Source: Hymenochaete sp. R1 (lineage: Eukaryota > Basidiomycota > Agaricomycetes > Hymenochaetales > Hymenochaetaceae). Taken from it: DNA of 64,000 bases. A program made the translations under genes and the position numbers. Below the pieces are notes generated by a model. That model did no database searches and was not told the origin of the DNA. It saw nothing but the letters and a program-made list of their open reading frames with translations. Numbering within the stretch: position 1 is the first letter of the stretch; the number at the start of each line of letters is the position of its first letter. Below are positions 36,770-49,814 of this stretch, piece by piece. Where the stretch lies: positions 49,960 through 113,959 of the forward strand of contig JAFREE010000080.1 of NCBI GenBank assembly GCA_019400425.1, given 5' to 3'.

Positions 36770-38413
36770 ATTAGACCCACGAAAAGTACTGGAAGGAGCT
36801 CACGGCGGACTGAGGTGTGAAGTACGGGGTTGAATATATTTACGTCGATTGAAGTGGGGGATCTATATATGTACTACTCACCTAAGGCACAGGACGTGGA
36901 CGAAATCCGCGTAATCAAGTGCGAGATAGAATTAGATCCTATCGCAAACCTCTCACTGGATGCGACGAAGTCGGTGTCCGATTTCAAAATGTTCGGAGGC
37001 CGATACGATGTAGTATGAAGCAGCGAGAAGCTCAAAGCTTCTAGTGATCAGGTGCCAATGGAAAGCCCGACCTTAGAGCCGGGTAGTCGCGACTAGTAGG
37101 GTCGAGGAACTCAAGAGTTTCATGTCTTTGTGCGTGCGATTCCATACTTATATGGATTTGCCATAGCGTACATGTAATGAACAAAGTCGGAGATTTGATG
37201 AGCATGTGGACGTGGTTAAAGAAAGAGAAGCATTCGCCGCAGGAGCAAGAGCAGAACGGTCACACTCGGCAATATTTTTAAGTTTCAATCTCCGCAACGA
37301 CGAAACTTTCGTGCCGATTTGGGAAATGCAGATAGTTGTCACTTCTCTCCTTCTCCCTTCTCTCTACACTCATGTCCCCTTCTATCCTGTAGAAGATCGC
37401 AGACTACTTGAAACCTACTGGTAGCGTCAGACCTTTTGAGAACACAAGGATTTAAACGATCCTGGCCGCCTGCTCCAAAACTCTCATTTCTCGTCGTTGT
37501 AAATGTCCTAAGAATCTCAGACGAGCGTTGCCATCTGCAACTGAATGATCATATACCTTATCTCAGTATGAAAATCGAGTAATGAGTTCAACGGCATTTA
37601 GGCCGTTCCTATTCTTAGACGTGTTCTATGCTTAGCCCGTGTGGTGACTCGTGTCTAGGTTTGGTAGCCACCATCCCTTGAAAAGTTCAGGACTGAATCA
37701 CATCCGATTTGCTTTGCCGCCGGTTCTAAGCAGTTCCCGCAAGCAATCCAATGAAAAAGATCGTATTTGGTTCGGAACACCAAACTGCTTTCGCAATTGA
37801 AATGTTCAATTTCGCATAATTCCATCCACTGATTCGGAGATCCGTCGCCATTCCGACAAATCTAAAAATAAATCGAAGGCGATATGAGGAGCTGCGCAGT
37901 AGTAGCAGCTTCCTAGCACGGTGCTGGCAACCTCATGCTTATACTTTGGTCAACAAGTTTCGGACTCGGATGCGTGTTCGGAGTCAGAGCGACACGTCTT
38001 TATCACCGCAACAAGTACGAACTTACGAAGCGAATGCTCGTCGACCGGAAGGGGAGGAGGGGAAGCTCCTGCCGAGTTTGGAAGTGCGCGAACGTCTTTC
38101 GGAGCTCTATATATCTTCTTCTCGACTGGTATATCTTCCGTATTTTAAGCCTCGGATATACTTTTGGAACGTGAGACATATTGGATCCGTGGCCAAATCT
38201 GAGCCCGAGACTCCAAAAATTACAAGCGCTTTGCATACGGGCCAGCAGCTTCAGAAATCAAGAGCTTTTCGTAGCTCGATGCCAGCGATTTGGGGACAAA
38301 ACGATGCGAAAGATGGAGGCGAAGACGCAAGAAAAAGACATGATGGATGCACGAGAGAGTCGGAGTCGGGGTTCAAAAATCAATCTCCGACGCGCGACCA
38401 CGTCACATGACGC
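36770..38413. other. Intergenic, 1.64 kb, possible small membrane protein frame
   Basis: Mostly featureless. An ATG at 37935 opens 79 codons (MLILWSTSFGLGCVFGVRAT, then RLYHRNKYELTKRMLVDRKG) with one N-terminal hydrophobic segment followed by a basic stretch, like a small mitochondrial inner-membrane protein. A second frame over 37946-38410 is open for 154 codons but lacks an ATG. Neither is called as a gene. Confidence 0.35.
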
Positions 38414-40129
38414 ATGTCTTGTCTCTTCTGTCGACTTCTTTCCTTTTTCTTTCACTTCCTCATGTCAGTGTTCCCTCACATCTGGACATGGTGTTTGGCC
38501 AGCAATGCCACGTTATGTAGTCGGACAAATCTCCGAGCTCGCCAAAGCCTGTATTACAAGACCTTTCAGATGCCAAATCAATTCATTGCAAAGCGTTCTC
38601 TCTCTCACTTCCAGGATCGTCCAATTGGCAGCGAAGAGGAATCTGACCCTGGCATTTACGAAGTTATTTTACCCTCAGATTCACCGAAATGGGGAACATC
38701 ACATATAACGAAGCTTGGAGTCCCGGATCACATACAAAAACCTCCATACGCTCGTTTAGATTCTGCCGTTGAACTTGAAGACCCGTTTGGAGGAGACCCA
38801 TATTCAGGCGATGGTCGAATAAACCTAGGTTCTGAGCTGGAAAAAAGGCTCCGCGACGCCTGTAAACTAGCTGCCGATACTCTCAGGGAGGCTGGGAGCC
38901 TTGTCAAAGTAAGCACTTTGCTTCACTCATCTGAAGCATTGTTCATCCTGTAGTACAGGTTGGAACTTCCACAAATGACATTGATGCCGCTTTGCATGAC
39001 TTCATCATATCCAAAGGCGCGTATCCGTCACCTCTTCGTTACCAAAATTTCCCCAAGTCTTGCTGTACAAGCATCAATAACGTCGTTGTGCATGGCATTC
39101 CCGATGAGCAAGTCTTTTATTAATAAAATAAGTGATGTTGCAAGATAAATTCCCTGCAGGCGTACGCTAGCAGACGGGGACATTATCAATATCGACGTGA
39201 CCGTCTTTCTGAACGGATTTCATGGTGATACTTCGAGAACATTCCTCGTTGGAAACGTCGTTCGTAATCTCCTTCCATTCGTTTTGGAAGCTCCTTTAAG
39301 TCTGGTCTGACCAATGCTGGCCATTTTAGGACGAAGTCGGAAGGAATATCGTACAATCCTCCAATGAGGCTTTAGAACTTGGTATCAAAGCATGTGGTCC
39401 GGGGAAGCCATTCAAGGCTATAGGAGAAGCAATCCATCGTTATGCAAAATCAAAAAATCTATCTGTATCCGAGCAGTTCACCGGTCATGGTATCGGTAGC
39501 GTCTTCCATCGGCCTCCATGGATTCTTCATCACAGTGCGCCACCCGTTCATGTTCCCAGTTCCGCATCTGTGATCTGATAGCTTTCGTCTGGCTCATCGT
39601 TTTTCGGTCTACTCATTCATTTTTTTTGTTCGGGCTCCGGCGGATTGTATCCATAATCAACTCAATTCTCGCGTGGGTTTTACCACTCCGAAACCGGCCG
39701 CAAATTCTTGGCAACGCCGTTCCTTGAAAACGCTTCGTCATTCCGCGACGATGGTCAAATTCATTTTCATGCTTCTTGATCCACCGGCACATGCCTATTT
39801 TATTGTGCTTCTTGCCAAGCCAGAGAACGCCGAGCCTGGGAAGATGCTCCCCGGGCATTGCTTTACAATCGAGGTGCCGCCCTTTATTCGACCTAACTGT
39901 ATGCACGCTGACTCTGAATCAACTCTTTGTAGCCTGCATTGATAATAGGACCGAACCCGAGGGCCTGGATCTTTCCTGATGGTTGGACTGCATCAACAAC
40001 CGTCAGTATACAATAAGCCCAATTATACTTTCTCGCTGACAAACAGTTGAATAGGATGGAAGTAGGAGTGCGCAGGCAGAGCATACGGTCCTGATTACTG
40101 AGACGGGTGTGGATGTCTTGACTCAATGA
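38414..40129 (+). CDS. Methionine aminopeptidase type 1, probably mitochondrial
   Basis: Metalloprotease that removes the initiator methionine. An ATG at 38414 (or in-frame 38462) gives an N-terminal stretch rich in Arg, Ser and hydrophobic residues up to RSLSHFQD, fitting a mitochondrial presequence. The body begins LPSDSPKWGTSHITKLGVPD, then LEKRLRDACKLAADTLREAG. After introns come VGTSTNDIDAALHDFIISKG, YPSPLRYQNFPKSCCTSINN and VVVHGIPDE. Metal ligands are the two Asp of IINIDVTVFLNGFHGDTSRT, the His of FTGHGIGSVFH, and the Glu of PGHCFTIEPALI and of TVLITETGVDVLTQ. TGA at 40127-40129. The absence of the N-terminal zinc-finger region of cytosolic Map1 supports the organellar MAP1D type. It ends 105 bases from the convergent Nup188 stop. 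Confidence 0.88.
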
Positions 40130-40234
40130 TAATTTCCTTCATAATTTCATACCGGCGTTGCATTATAGGCTATACAAACATAATATACTATTTCAGAACA
40201 ACTTCAAATGAAGTACAAGACTATGGAAGTAATT

Positions 40235-43200
40235 TTAAGAAGGAAGGGACATCCGACCCTCAAGGAAAGTCTCCAAAATGCCAAGAATATCGACTGGCGC
40301 CGGCTGGCCAACTATTTCAGAGCTGGACGCCATCACAGGTTTTGCCTTTGTGACCAACGTCTGTAAGTCCATTGCCATTTCGCCCGTCATGCCTCTTCGG
40401 AGGCGATCAGCAAGCGTAGTGGACTGAGACTTTCGTCGCATCCTTCGTTCCCTTAAACCACCCGAGCTTAAATCCCCTCTAAATCCGTACCCGTGTGCTT
40501 CCGATCCTACGCCAGTCTGCATGTCCTCCCCGTCCGTAAGATCTCCAGCTTGCTCGATATCATGCTTCGATAACCATAACACTAATTGCGTCGAAGCGTA
40601 GACCGACACTGTCTCGAGTGCTTGTCTCGCCATTCGGACATTCGCTGTCTGCGGAACGAGGGTGTTCACCGAGGCACCGTCATTACAAGAAGCCAGACCG
40701 GTTGCTTTTTTACTCATAAGGAATTGAAGTGTCTCAAAAGCGCAGTTTCCGAACTCTAGAAGAGTTCCAATCGAAGCCGGCTCGCCCATTTTAACCTTGG
40801 AATGCTAGTTATTGGACGGGATGTAAGTTTTTTGTACAATATCCCTCGACCCGTAGAGGAACTTACCGGAACTACGATCGCCTCTCGAGTGGGCCATTCT
40901 TCTTGGTCAGAAAGCAGAACGGTCTCCGACCCACCAATGATGCTTAGAGTTGCTAAAACATTTGTAGCCAATCCGAAGAGGCGACGGACAACTCCGGTAA
41001 TAAGTGGGCGCTTAGTCGCATCCAATAGATCATTGAAGCTCGTGACAGATGCATTTTCCGAGGCCTCCCGATTAATGCGTACTCTCTCGTCGGCTGTTAC
41101 AGGTTCCAAAACTCCCGTGAGATGCTTCGGGTGGGTTAGGGCGTAGTTGAGCTGTTGCATGAGAAGAAGTGCAACCTCCGTGAACGCGCGGATAACAGAT
41201 GCTAGAGATGGATCACAGCGGGAAGCAGAATTTGCTGTGCCTGAAACCATGAGATAGAAGAGCTCGACGGAGAGTTCAAGTTCTTCTAGGAACGGTAAGG
41301 TCAGAGGATCGTCATTTGTCCATGCAAGAGCTCGCGTGATCTGCTGGCCGTACAGCTGAATGAAGCCCACAAGTTGGGACTCTATCAATTGTTGGGAACT
41401 GGCGAGATTGCTGATCATACCCGTAACGTTCGCAAGCATGGCGCAGTACGCCTTATGGGCGGGACTTCGCTCTCCAGGAAGTTCAGGCAGCGATGCTTCA
41501 ACGATGCCCTCACTCAAGGCTGCGGAGATGCTATTGTTGCAGTAAGCGGCTATAGCACCCTCGCTCGCCAGACGTTCGGCGGTGAATGGAATCGAAGTAA
41601 GTGCCATGTGAAACGCTGCAATCTGCGGCGCATACAATGGTCGACCGTATTCCCGAAGAAGGTCCAGGTCAGACAGGCCACTGATGTCTGCCTGACAAAA
41701 TACCTTCAGGCTCGCATTTATGACATCGGTTTCCTGGCATCTCGTCAGCCAGATTGCGGAAGACGTATGTAGCCCCTTGCGCGTGCATTGCTGAAAGGCG
41801 GCAACCAGAAGCTCCATGTCTTTATCAACTTCGATATCGACCCTCGTTCGCGCGGTATCAAAGGTAAGGCGCAGGGCATCGATGATGAGTGTAAGTGCCG
41901 TCGTAAAAGTCCGACCAACGAGAAGCCGATATTCGGCTTTGATGTCCTTCGACAAAATTTTTGACTGTTGGTAACTCCTTGCGCAATAATATACGACCTG
42001 GAGTAGACTTCGGTGGAAAGGTCGTGAGATCAAACCTAAGAAAGACCGTGCTGGCGGAAAAGCTTCGCTCGTAATGATGCCGCTAACGTTTTCCAACAGG
42101 GACATAAACTCTTTCACGTGTTGGGGCGTCTCCATGTTCGTGAACCACGCCGCTTCAAGCAACGCAAGGAGCAGTTGCAATCTCCCACCATGGATTGTCG
42201 ACATAAAATCACCTGATTTGTTCTCCCTTGCGATTACCCCCGACACATGGGCAGCCGCCGAAAGGAGCACCGAGCGGGCTTTCTCATTGCTGCGAATGTG
42301 CCCTCGTACGTGGCCAAGCAAGGAGCACCATGACTCTACGAGCGAAAGCTGAGAATGGGCTAGGGACATGTTTTGGTTAGCCGAATACACCAGCATCTTA
42401 ACCTGCTGCGATATCTCTCGGCTGTGGTTACTATTCACAAAAACGGATTGCAGCGTCGTTTCGAGCAAGGATACTGAAAATAAAAATCCGTCACCAAACT
42501 CTCGCTGATTGAAAGGACCAGGAAGGCGTAGAGCTTCGAGTGACAGCGGCATGAGTGCATTTAGAGCTGTGCCGAGCCGATCGTAAAGGTCGGGATCGTA
42601 CGCGAAGAACACGGATTCTGCGATACCGTCTCTGAATAGATCCTCGGTCTCGAATAGGGATGATAGCTCCTTGTAGCTAGCAGGAAGACCTTTCGTAGCA
42701 TCAACCTTGGCAGACCTAGCATGCACCGCGATATCCGATCCCAGAATCCGCAACGCGCTCGCTTTGACCTTTGTCTTGTAAGCGTGACTTTGGACAGCAC
42801 CGTGAAGGTCAGAATGGGTTCCTTCATCGTCTGCCTTTTCCGTTACGGTCATGTAGTCTGGCGATGGGCCAACTTCCTCCCGTGCAATAGCCGCAATATG
42901 CTTCCAGAATTGTTCGTCACCCTCCGTTGGTTCGAGTGTTGCAAGATTTTCCAAGCTCCGGCTCCATACGATCTCGAGAAATCCCAACACAGATGCCAAA
43001 AGCTGTGGATTCGACTCCCATAGATCCTTCCATCCTGCGAGCGTCGTACAAGCAGCGTCAACAGCGCTTGCTGATTTCGTAGATGACCCAACTATCGCAT
43101 CCGCGAGATCATCGCTAAGCGAGTTTGTCTTACCCTTTCCTTTCCCAGCCTTCGGCATTACACGAAATTGCCCAGCGACAAACAAGACAGCTAATGCTGG

Positions 43201-46200
43201 TTGCTTCTGAACCACGACAGTGACGAAGGTCCACAGTAGATTTCGCAACCCTAAATCATCGTAAGGATGTTTTAAGATCCTGACAAGACCGGCCACAGAC
43301 GTCTGCGCATCGGTGAGGTATCCTAACAGCGAAGGTCTTGTGTCTATTGATGTGTTTTCTGAAAGCGAATTGACCAACGACGTGAGAACACGAGCGGCTT
43401 CTCGAGGAATTGACTGTCCCAGTTCTCGCTGGCTGACGAGATACGTCAACATATCGACGGGGTTAGCTCGGGTAGAAGCATCAGATGACATTCTCGACGA
43501 GCGGAGAAGCAGGCTGCCGGCCCCGTGGTCTGTGCAGAGCGCTTGCTCGAGAAGGGTATGATTCCCCTCGAAGGTGTCCTTCAGAATAACCTTTAGCTGC
43601 AAAGTGATATGTGTAAGACGGAGAGCTTCTTCGAGCAGAGTTGCGTATGAACGGAGCTCTTCCACTCTTCGTGCATGGGCCAGAGTGGTGAGAACAACAC
43701 GCGCTGAAGCAATGGCGTGCACCAGCGGAGTAACCGACGGCGTCGCGGTGTGGATGAGCAAGATGCCAGTGACAAAAGCTGCGAGGGTCGATTCATTGCC
43801 CTCAGCCGGCTCACCGCCTGTGAAGACTGTCCGCGTCTCGAGAATCCGAGTGTATAAAGCTATGACACCCCTCGAAATCTCGAATCGATCAACAAGACGA
43901 CCATATTTCCACCCTGCATGTTCGACCCATATCTGACTCTGTACGAAACGTAAAGCACGCAAAAGGACCTCTTCTTTGATAGCTTGAAGTCGAGGTTGCT
44001 CTGCGGTAATAGACACAAGTCGCGAAACTGATTCTTCGAATAGCGTGCGGACAAGCCGAATAAGTGTGAGGGTCATGCTATACGTCCCAGATGTGCGCTC
44101 AGCGACTAAAATGGGTGCGTTATGCATAACATCCCTTGTCGACCCAAATAAGACCGGAGCCGAGCGGAGGTAAAGCCAAACGCGATTTGAGTAGTTCGGT
44201 AGGGATACGAGCGTCGTTAAAATGCCGAGGCAAGGGGTGACAAGTGAGGAAGATACTTGTGTCCGACCCCCGTATGAGCGCGAGAGCACATCTTCGAGAA
44301 TCATGAAGATGAGCTGGACTAAGTCCGGAGGCGCAACATCGCGAGTCGCATACGACACAGGAGGTCCACCTTCTTCCAATGAGTGCATCAACAGGTCCGT
44401 TAGTGGAGCATTGTTCTGGACGACGCTCAAAACGAGCTCAAGTGCATCTGCAACCAAAGCTTCTTCGTTCTCTTCATCCTCGATCCCTATGTCTTCAACT
44501 TGAAGAGTTGCAGGTACATCCCGCCTTCCGTGCATCGGATCGGTCCGCCTGGCTGTCCGAGAGAGACCCTGTCGCCTATTCACATAGTTGAGGAGAACGT
44601 CGACGACTAGTTTCCATCCTGAATGTTCATGTTGCCAGGCCACCACGACGGATTCATGCGCACTATCTGAGCTAAGAAGCCTTCCTACCGATTTCTGAGG
44701 GACAGTCGTCCCTCCGGGCAACGTAATGGGACGAAGATTGGTATAGGCTGTGCCTCCTGTCGCACGGGAAGGGCCTGGCCGATCGATCATGCGGTCGTAT
44801 AACGCATTCGCACCAGTGCGCGACGAAGGAGGTAAGAGCTGCGTATACGTCGGGAGTTTCGCGAAGTAGTAGTGAACGTACTTGGCACTCTCTTCCCTGT
44901 CGGGAGTGCTGCCTCTGCTAGGCTTGCCAATGTCAGGATCGGTATTCTCGATCCGAACGAAGCCTGAGAGGGAGCGTAGAATGCGTAAAAGAGGCCTGCT
45001 TTGGACTGGGAAGCGGGAACGGGCCACATCAAGAAGCGCTCGTCGCTCTTTACTGACCCGCCAGTCGACATCCCAGTACTGCCGACATAGACTGACGCAC
45101 TGAGGGGCTTCTTCATTTCCTCCAAATAGTAAAACCCATGTTTCGACGAGTCCCTCAAAGTCGGCAACTGCTTCGACTTGCTCGGCATCGATCAAGCTAA
45201 TGATCAAACCTTTTATAATACAAATGATAATTTAATAAATCCATTGAGCAAAAGATAAAGAACAAAATACCTTTAAGTAAAGCCCGGTAGGCTATATCAC
45301 CAGGATCAGATACGGAAGATGCGAGTCTGACAGCAGCGGATGATAGTAGCAGCGGAGAATTCATCAGGTCGATAAGAAATTCAAAAAGACGAGCGTCATT
45401 ACTGAGGCAAGTCGATATCAGCAACCCACTCGCTTCTCGTTCCCCTTTTTTAAACGTCACTTCCAGAGGACACCTGATTTCTTTCAAAAAATCTTTAAAT
45501 ATCGCTGGTCGCGACGTTCCTATCCGGACGGCTGTTTTTGAGATGGCACGGATGAATAATCCCCATGCAAGCATGGTGCAAACAAAGCCAGGGGCAGCAT
45601 GACCAATCACTAACATGTGGATTTTAGAGAGCGTTTCGGGAGCTCCATGTAGAGGTCCTAATTCGTCAGCCTTATCTGGCAAGGATGCGAATGTTTCGGG
45701 GAGGTATTCAAGGTTTAGGACCTCTACGGTGAGCATCACCCACAGCGCCGCGATATCCCGCTTAAGCTGGGAACCCTCAGCATCAAGTAACGATGTCGGA
45801 TTGGCTTGCTTATGGCCAAAGTCTGTTCCGTACGCAGCCTCGAAGATCGATAAAGCAATGGGAGCCGTGACGGAAGCATAGTCCCATAAGAGCCAGAAGA
45901 GGGCTTCGAGGATCATCAGCTGCTCTTTCGCGTTCTGCTTTGCCCACGAAGATGCTTGTCGCGGATCTGAAGAGGCGTGTGACGGGACGGTAGCTTCTGA
46001 CTTCCTCCGAAATTCGGAAACGAGTCGTTGCGCGAATTCTGTCGGGTCAAGTATGATTCGAGGGAGGAGCTTGCGAGCGTAGCTGCAAAAAGGGTCGTTG
46101 ACTGTCTGCTGGCATTTCAACAAGGCAACGAGCGTCCGCGTAACGTAAAGACGTTCTGCATAGTAGAATGGTGTGATTTTGGAAATGATTTCTTGCATTG

Positions 46201-46627
46201 CCTCGGACTTTGAGACGCCTTCAGGAGAGCTACTGCCCATGCCATAGTTGTAAAGGAAGGAACGTAGTAGGATGTAAGAGTCAACCTGGTCGATATGAAA
46301 GTGGTCTGAGATTGAGATTGCGAGCTCTTTTGTGGCATTGTCGACCTTGACGGAAGTACCATCAGGAAGAGACAGCGTCTCATTTTCCAAAGCCTTCTTA
46401 GATGAGTCAGAGGGCGGGCCAAACGGTTCCGACACGCCTTTTAGTCTGTCCACCCGAACATCGAGAATTTTCGATATCTGCTCAGGACGGAGGCCTTCCC
46501 TTAGGCCAGAGATAAGGAGACAAATGTCTTCATAGGTACTGGTATAGTTATTAGTGGGTGCTCCTCTCACAATGAACAATATAACTTACTGGTCGATGAG
46601 CGTGGATCGAGGTGAGTTGGAGGTCAT
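40235..46627 (-). CDS. NUP188: Nup188-type scaffold nucleoporin
   Basis: Large alpha-helical inner-ring nucleoporin. The ATG at 46627 gives MTSNSPRSTLIDH in a short first exon. Exon 2 (about 46524-45271) starts TYEDICLLISGLREGLRPEQ and includes MILEALFWLLWDYASVTAPI and RDIAALWVMLTVEVLNLEYL. Exon 3 (about 45207-40877) is one open stretch of about 1,440 codons beginning LIISLIDAEQVEAVADFEGL, then TWVLLFGGNEEAPQCVSLCR. A small intron leads to the last exon VKMGEPASIGTLLEFGNCAF, and the stop codon is at 40235-40237. The whole protein is about 2,060 residues, all helical solenoid with no FG repeats, somewhat longer than ascomycete (about 1,700-1,860) and human Nup188. Nup192/Nup205 is the main alternative; the LEALFWLLW and TVEVLNLE segments favoured Nup188. 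It diverges from PUT2. Confidence 0.72.
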
Positions 46628-47343
46628 GATCCACACAAAGGTCTCTTCCTGCAATTTCGTAAGTCCAACTTATCGCATCATTGAGCATCGGTCAAAATCG
46701 CACCTCATTCACTGCCTTTTGGGTACGCGCAGGCACATACGGATGTTGTGATGAACAGGAGGAAAGGAAGTTGCTAGGCTTCGAGGGAGGAACGTCGAAC
46801 GCGACGCAAGGAGCTTTTAATCACGTGCGTGTTTTTATCCTCTTTTAGACACAGATATGCATCCTGGTGCTGGTGCTGACTGGTGATTGTGTTCTCGCTT
46901 TCGCCATCCAACATACGTGATTATTTCTTCTTGAGCCTACGTTCTCTCTCCAGAAATGCCATATTGCAGCTAGTTACGTGTTGTGACTCTCCGAAATATG
47001 ACTAAAATATCCTTTCTACGGTTTCTTTCTGAAGAGAGACAGACTTATTTTATCGATAATATTATAACCGCCAAATATCATTTGAATACGATAGGTTTCC
47101 TGATCACAGCAATTAAGACATTACTCTCACTACTGTAGTACTGCAGCTCAGAGCGCAGGTGCAGCAGATGTGGCCGAAGATAATATTAATGAATATTTTC
47201 CCACGTTTATCCGAGTGAAGAACGGATGGATGGTCCGACGGAACAACTTTCACACATGACGTTCCTTCCTCCGAGCCCGCCAGAAATGCTGTTCTCTACC
47301 GTTTCTCATCTTTATCTTCAACCGTCACCATCAGCAGCTAGCT
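46628..47343. promoter_or_regulatory. Divergent Nup188/PUT2 promoter region
   Basis: 716 bases between two start codons. It has a CACGTG E-box at 46822-46827 in the context AATCACGTGCG and pyrimidine-rich sequence before the PUT2 ATG. No gene. Confidence 0.45.
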
Positions 47344-49550
47344 ATGAGCCCGCAATTGGGGACTTTTAGGACTCCGGTCGTTGAGAATGAGCCCATGGTG
47401 AGCCCCTATTATTGACTACAGCGACTACAAGCCTGATATAACTTGTCGTCAGAGAGGTTATGCTCCGGGCTCGGACGAGCGACGCAGTCTTGAAGCTGCT
47501 TTGAAGCAGATGGAGCAGGAACTCCCGTTTGAAGTTCCCTGCATTGTGAATGGAAAGCCGGTGCGTGCTTTGCTTTCAAGTGCCTTCAAATACTTTATTC
47601 ACGATCGTTCATCTTTCGACGTCAGGTGAAGACTGGCAAGCTCGCGAAACAGCCCATTCCAGCGACCCATGCTAAGCACCTCTGTGAATATCATGAAGCT
47701 ATCCCAGATACCGTTGCCGCTGCAATCGATGGTGCCCTAGCAGCGAAGGAAGGCTGGGAAGCACTCCCATGGAGTGACCGGGCCGCGATCTTCCTGAAAG
47801 CCGCTGATCTTGTGTCAGGCAAGTACCGATACAAGCTGATGGCGGCAACGATGCTGGGCCAAGGAAAGAATGCATGGCAAGCTGAGATTGATGCTGCCGC
47901 TGAGGTGTGTTATTCATGAAACATACGCTCTTCATGCTGACATATGTTTCCTACCCAGCTTTCGGATTTCTTCCGGTTTGGCGTCAAATATGTAGAGGAG
48001 CTCTATCAACAACAACCTCCGAAGAATTCGAAAGGTTCTTGGAAGTGAGCTTCTCAGATGTTTTATGCGGTAAAGTTATTGACATCGACGCCAGTCGCGT
48101 CGAGTATCGGGCCTTGGAAGGATTCGTTCTTGCAGTTTCGCCTTTTAACTTCACCGCTATAGGTGGCAATCTTCCTGGAGGTTCGCTTAAGTTCCTAATC
48201 TTCTGACCTTGCACTGAATTTCTACCCTGCTGCATTAGCTCCCGCATTGGTTGGAAACGTCGTTGTTTGGAAGCCTTCGCCCGCTTCGACTTACGCCAAC
48301 TACCTCACGTACCAAATCCTTGCCGAAGCTGGAGTACCACCTGGCGTAATTCAATTCGTACCTGGTCCACCCCCGGAGGTCGTGAAACAATGCATCGATC
48401 ACCCATCGTTTGCGTCTTTGCATTTCACGGGTAGCACACAAGTCTTCAAGAGCCTGTGGAAGGATATTGCGTCAAACCTAGATAAATACAAAGGGTACCC
48501 GAGAATCGTAGGCGAGACTGGTGAGCCTGTTTTCACTGAATAGCAAATTAAAAATTGGTATCAACTTGGAATCAGGTGGAAAGAATTTCCATATAGTGCA
48601 CGAATCAGCCGAGGTGACGAATGCTGCCTTACAAACCGTCCGAGGCGCATTTGAGTACCAGGGCCAGAAGTGTTCCGCATTATCGCGGCTCTACATCTCC
48701 TCATCAATCTGGACAAGCGGTTTCAAGGATAGGCTTTTACAGGAAGTTGCGAAGATTAAGGTTGGCCCTACGACTGACTTTACGAACTTTATGGGCCCTG
48801 TCATGTGAGAAACGTGTTTTGGAGAGCGTAATCGGTCTGCCTCTTCTGACATTTGGGCTTGCAGAGGTCGAACTGCTTTTGATAAGATCACTGGATACAT
48901 AAAAAAGGCAAAGGATGCTGGGGGAGAGGTCCTTGCTGGCGGAAGTGGTGCGTCGTATCTTTTTTTTTCCAGTTATCATTCAAGTCTAAATGAAATATGA
49001 ACAGCGGATGACTCTGTCGGTTATTTCATCCAACCGACAGTGATCCTGAGCAAGGATCCAAAAGCTATCACATTCGTCGAGGAAATTTTTGGACCCGTGC
49101 TTACCGTATGTATCTGTACATTTAGAATTTTTTTCAAACTGAACTTTATTTCTAGGTCTACGTCTTCGAAGACAAAGACTTTGACGCGACATTGGACCTA
49201 ATCGATTCTACCTCTGCGTATGGCCTTACGGGTTCTATGTAAGTACACTTGATAAATCTTCTTTCCGGACCGTTTGCTGACAGACGATCACCGAGTGCAG
49301 ATTTGCGACCGACCGCTCCGTCCTCGTTCGTGCCACAAACCGTCTTCGCAATGCCGCTGGCAACGTTTACTACAACGAGAAATGTACCGGCGCCGTCGTG
49401 GGTCAGCAGCCTTTCGGCGGGGCGCGAGGGAGTGGGACAAACGATAAAGCCGGGAGCATGGGCTTGTTCTACCGCTTCGTCAGCGCGAGGAGTATCAAAG
49501 AGAATTTTATTGGACTTGAGGAGGTGCATTATCCGTCGAATCTCTTGTAA
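47344..49550 (+). CDS. PUT2: Delta-1-pyrroline-5-carboxylate dehydrogenase (ALDH4 type)
   Basis: NAD-dependent aldehyde dehydrogenase that turns pyrroline-5-carboxylate/glutamate semialdehyde into glutamate in the mitochondrial proline pathway. The ATG at 47344 opens MSPQLGTFRTPVVENEPMRG. Exons joined across seven or eight short introns give LPFEVPCIVNGKPVKTGKLA, EGWEALPWSDRAAIFLKAAD and MLGQGKNAWQAEIDAAAELS. Then come ALEGFVLAVSPFNFTAIGGN, GNVVVWKPSPASTYANYLTY, GPPPEVVKQCIDHPSFASLH and FTGSTQVF. The catalytic Glu is in RIVGETGGKNF and the catalytic Cys in FEYQGQKCSALSRLY. EEIFGPVLTVYVFEDKDF and CTGAVVGQQPFGGARGSGTN are ALDH4 signatures. The protein ends LEEVHYPSNL, TAA at 49548-49550, about 545 residues. 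All catalytic residues are intact. Confidence 0.95.
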
Positions 49551-49814
49551 GAGCAAGGATTAAAGTTGAAGAAATTTGTAAAGTGAGCATAGTTATGGCA
49601 TGCTGTATTTCAGTGCGTACGCAGACCCTATTTTGTAGCTGTACTTTCTTCTAGGCTTGTACCATGGCCTTAGTTGTTCAATGTTATGAAGACAAATCAT
49701 GATCAATGGGCGAGGTATTCCCACACCGCCCTCTGAATCAACGAACTCACCCCTCCCTGCTTCCTCTGTCTCCTTGTCCGACTGTCGTCACCAGCGCAAC
49801 TCACTTGCATCCCG

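Noticed and set aside
37946..38410. 154-codon plus frame before the methionine aminopeptidase
   Set aside because: No ATG start and it overlaps an ATG-led frame in another register; not supported as a gene.
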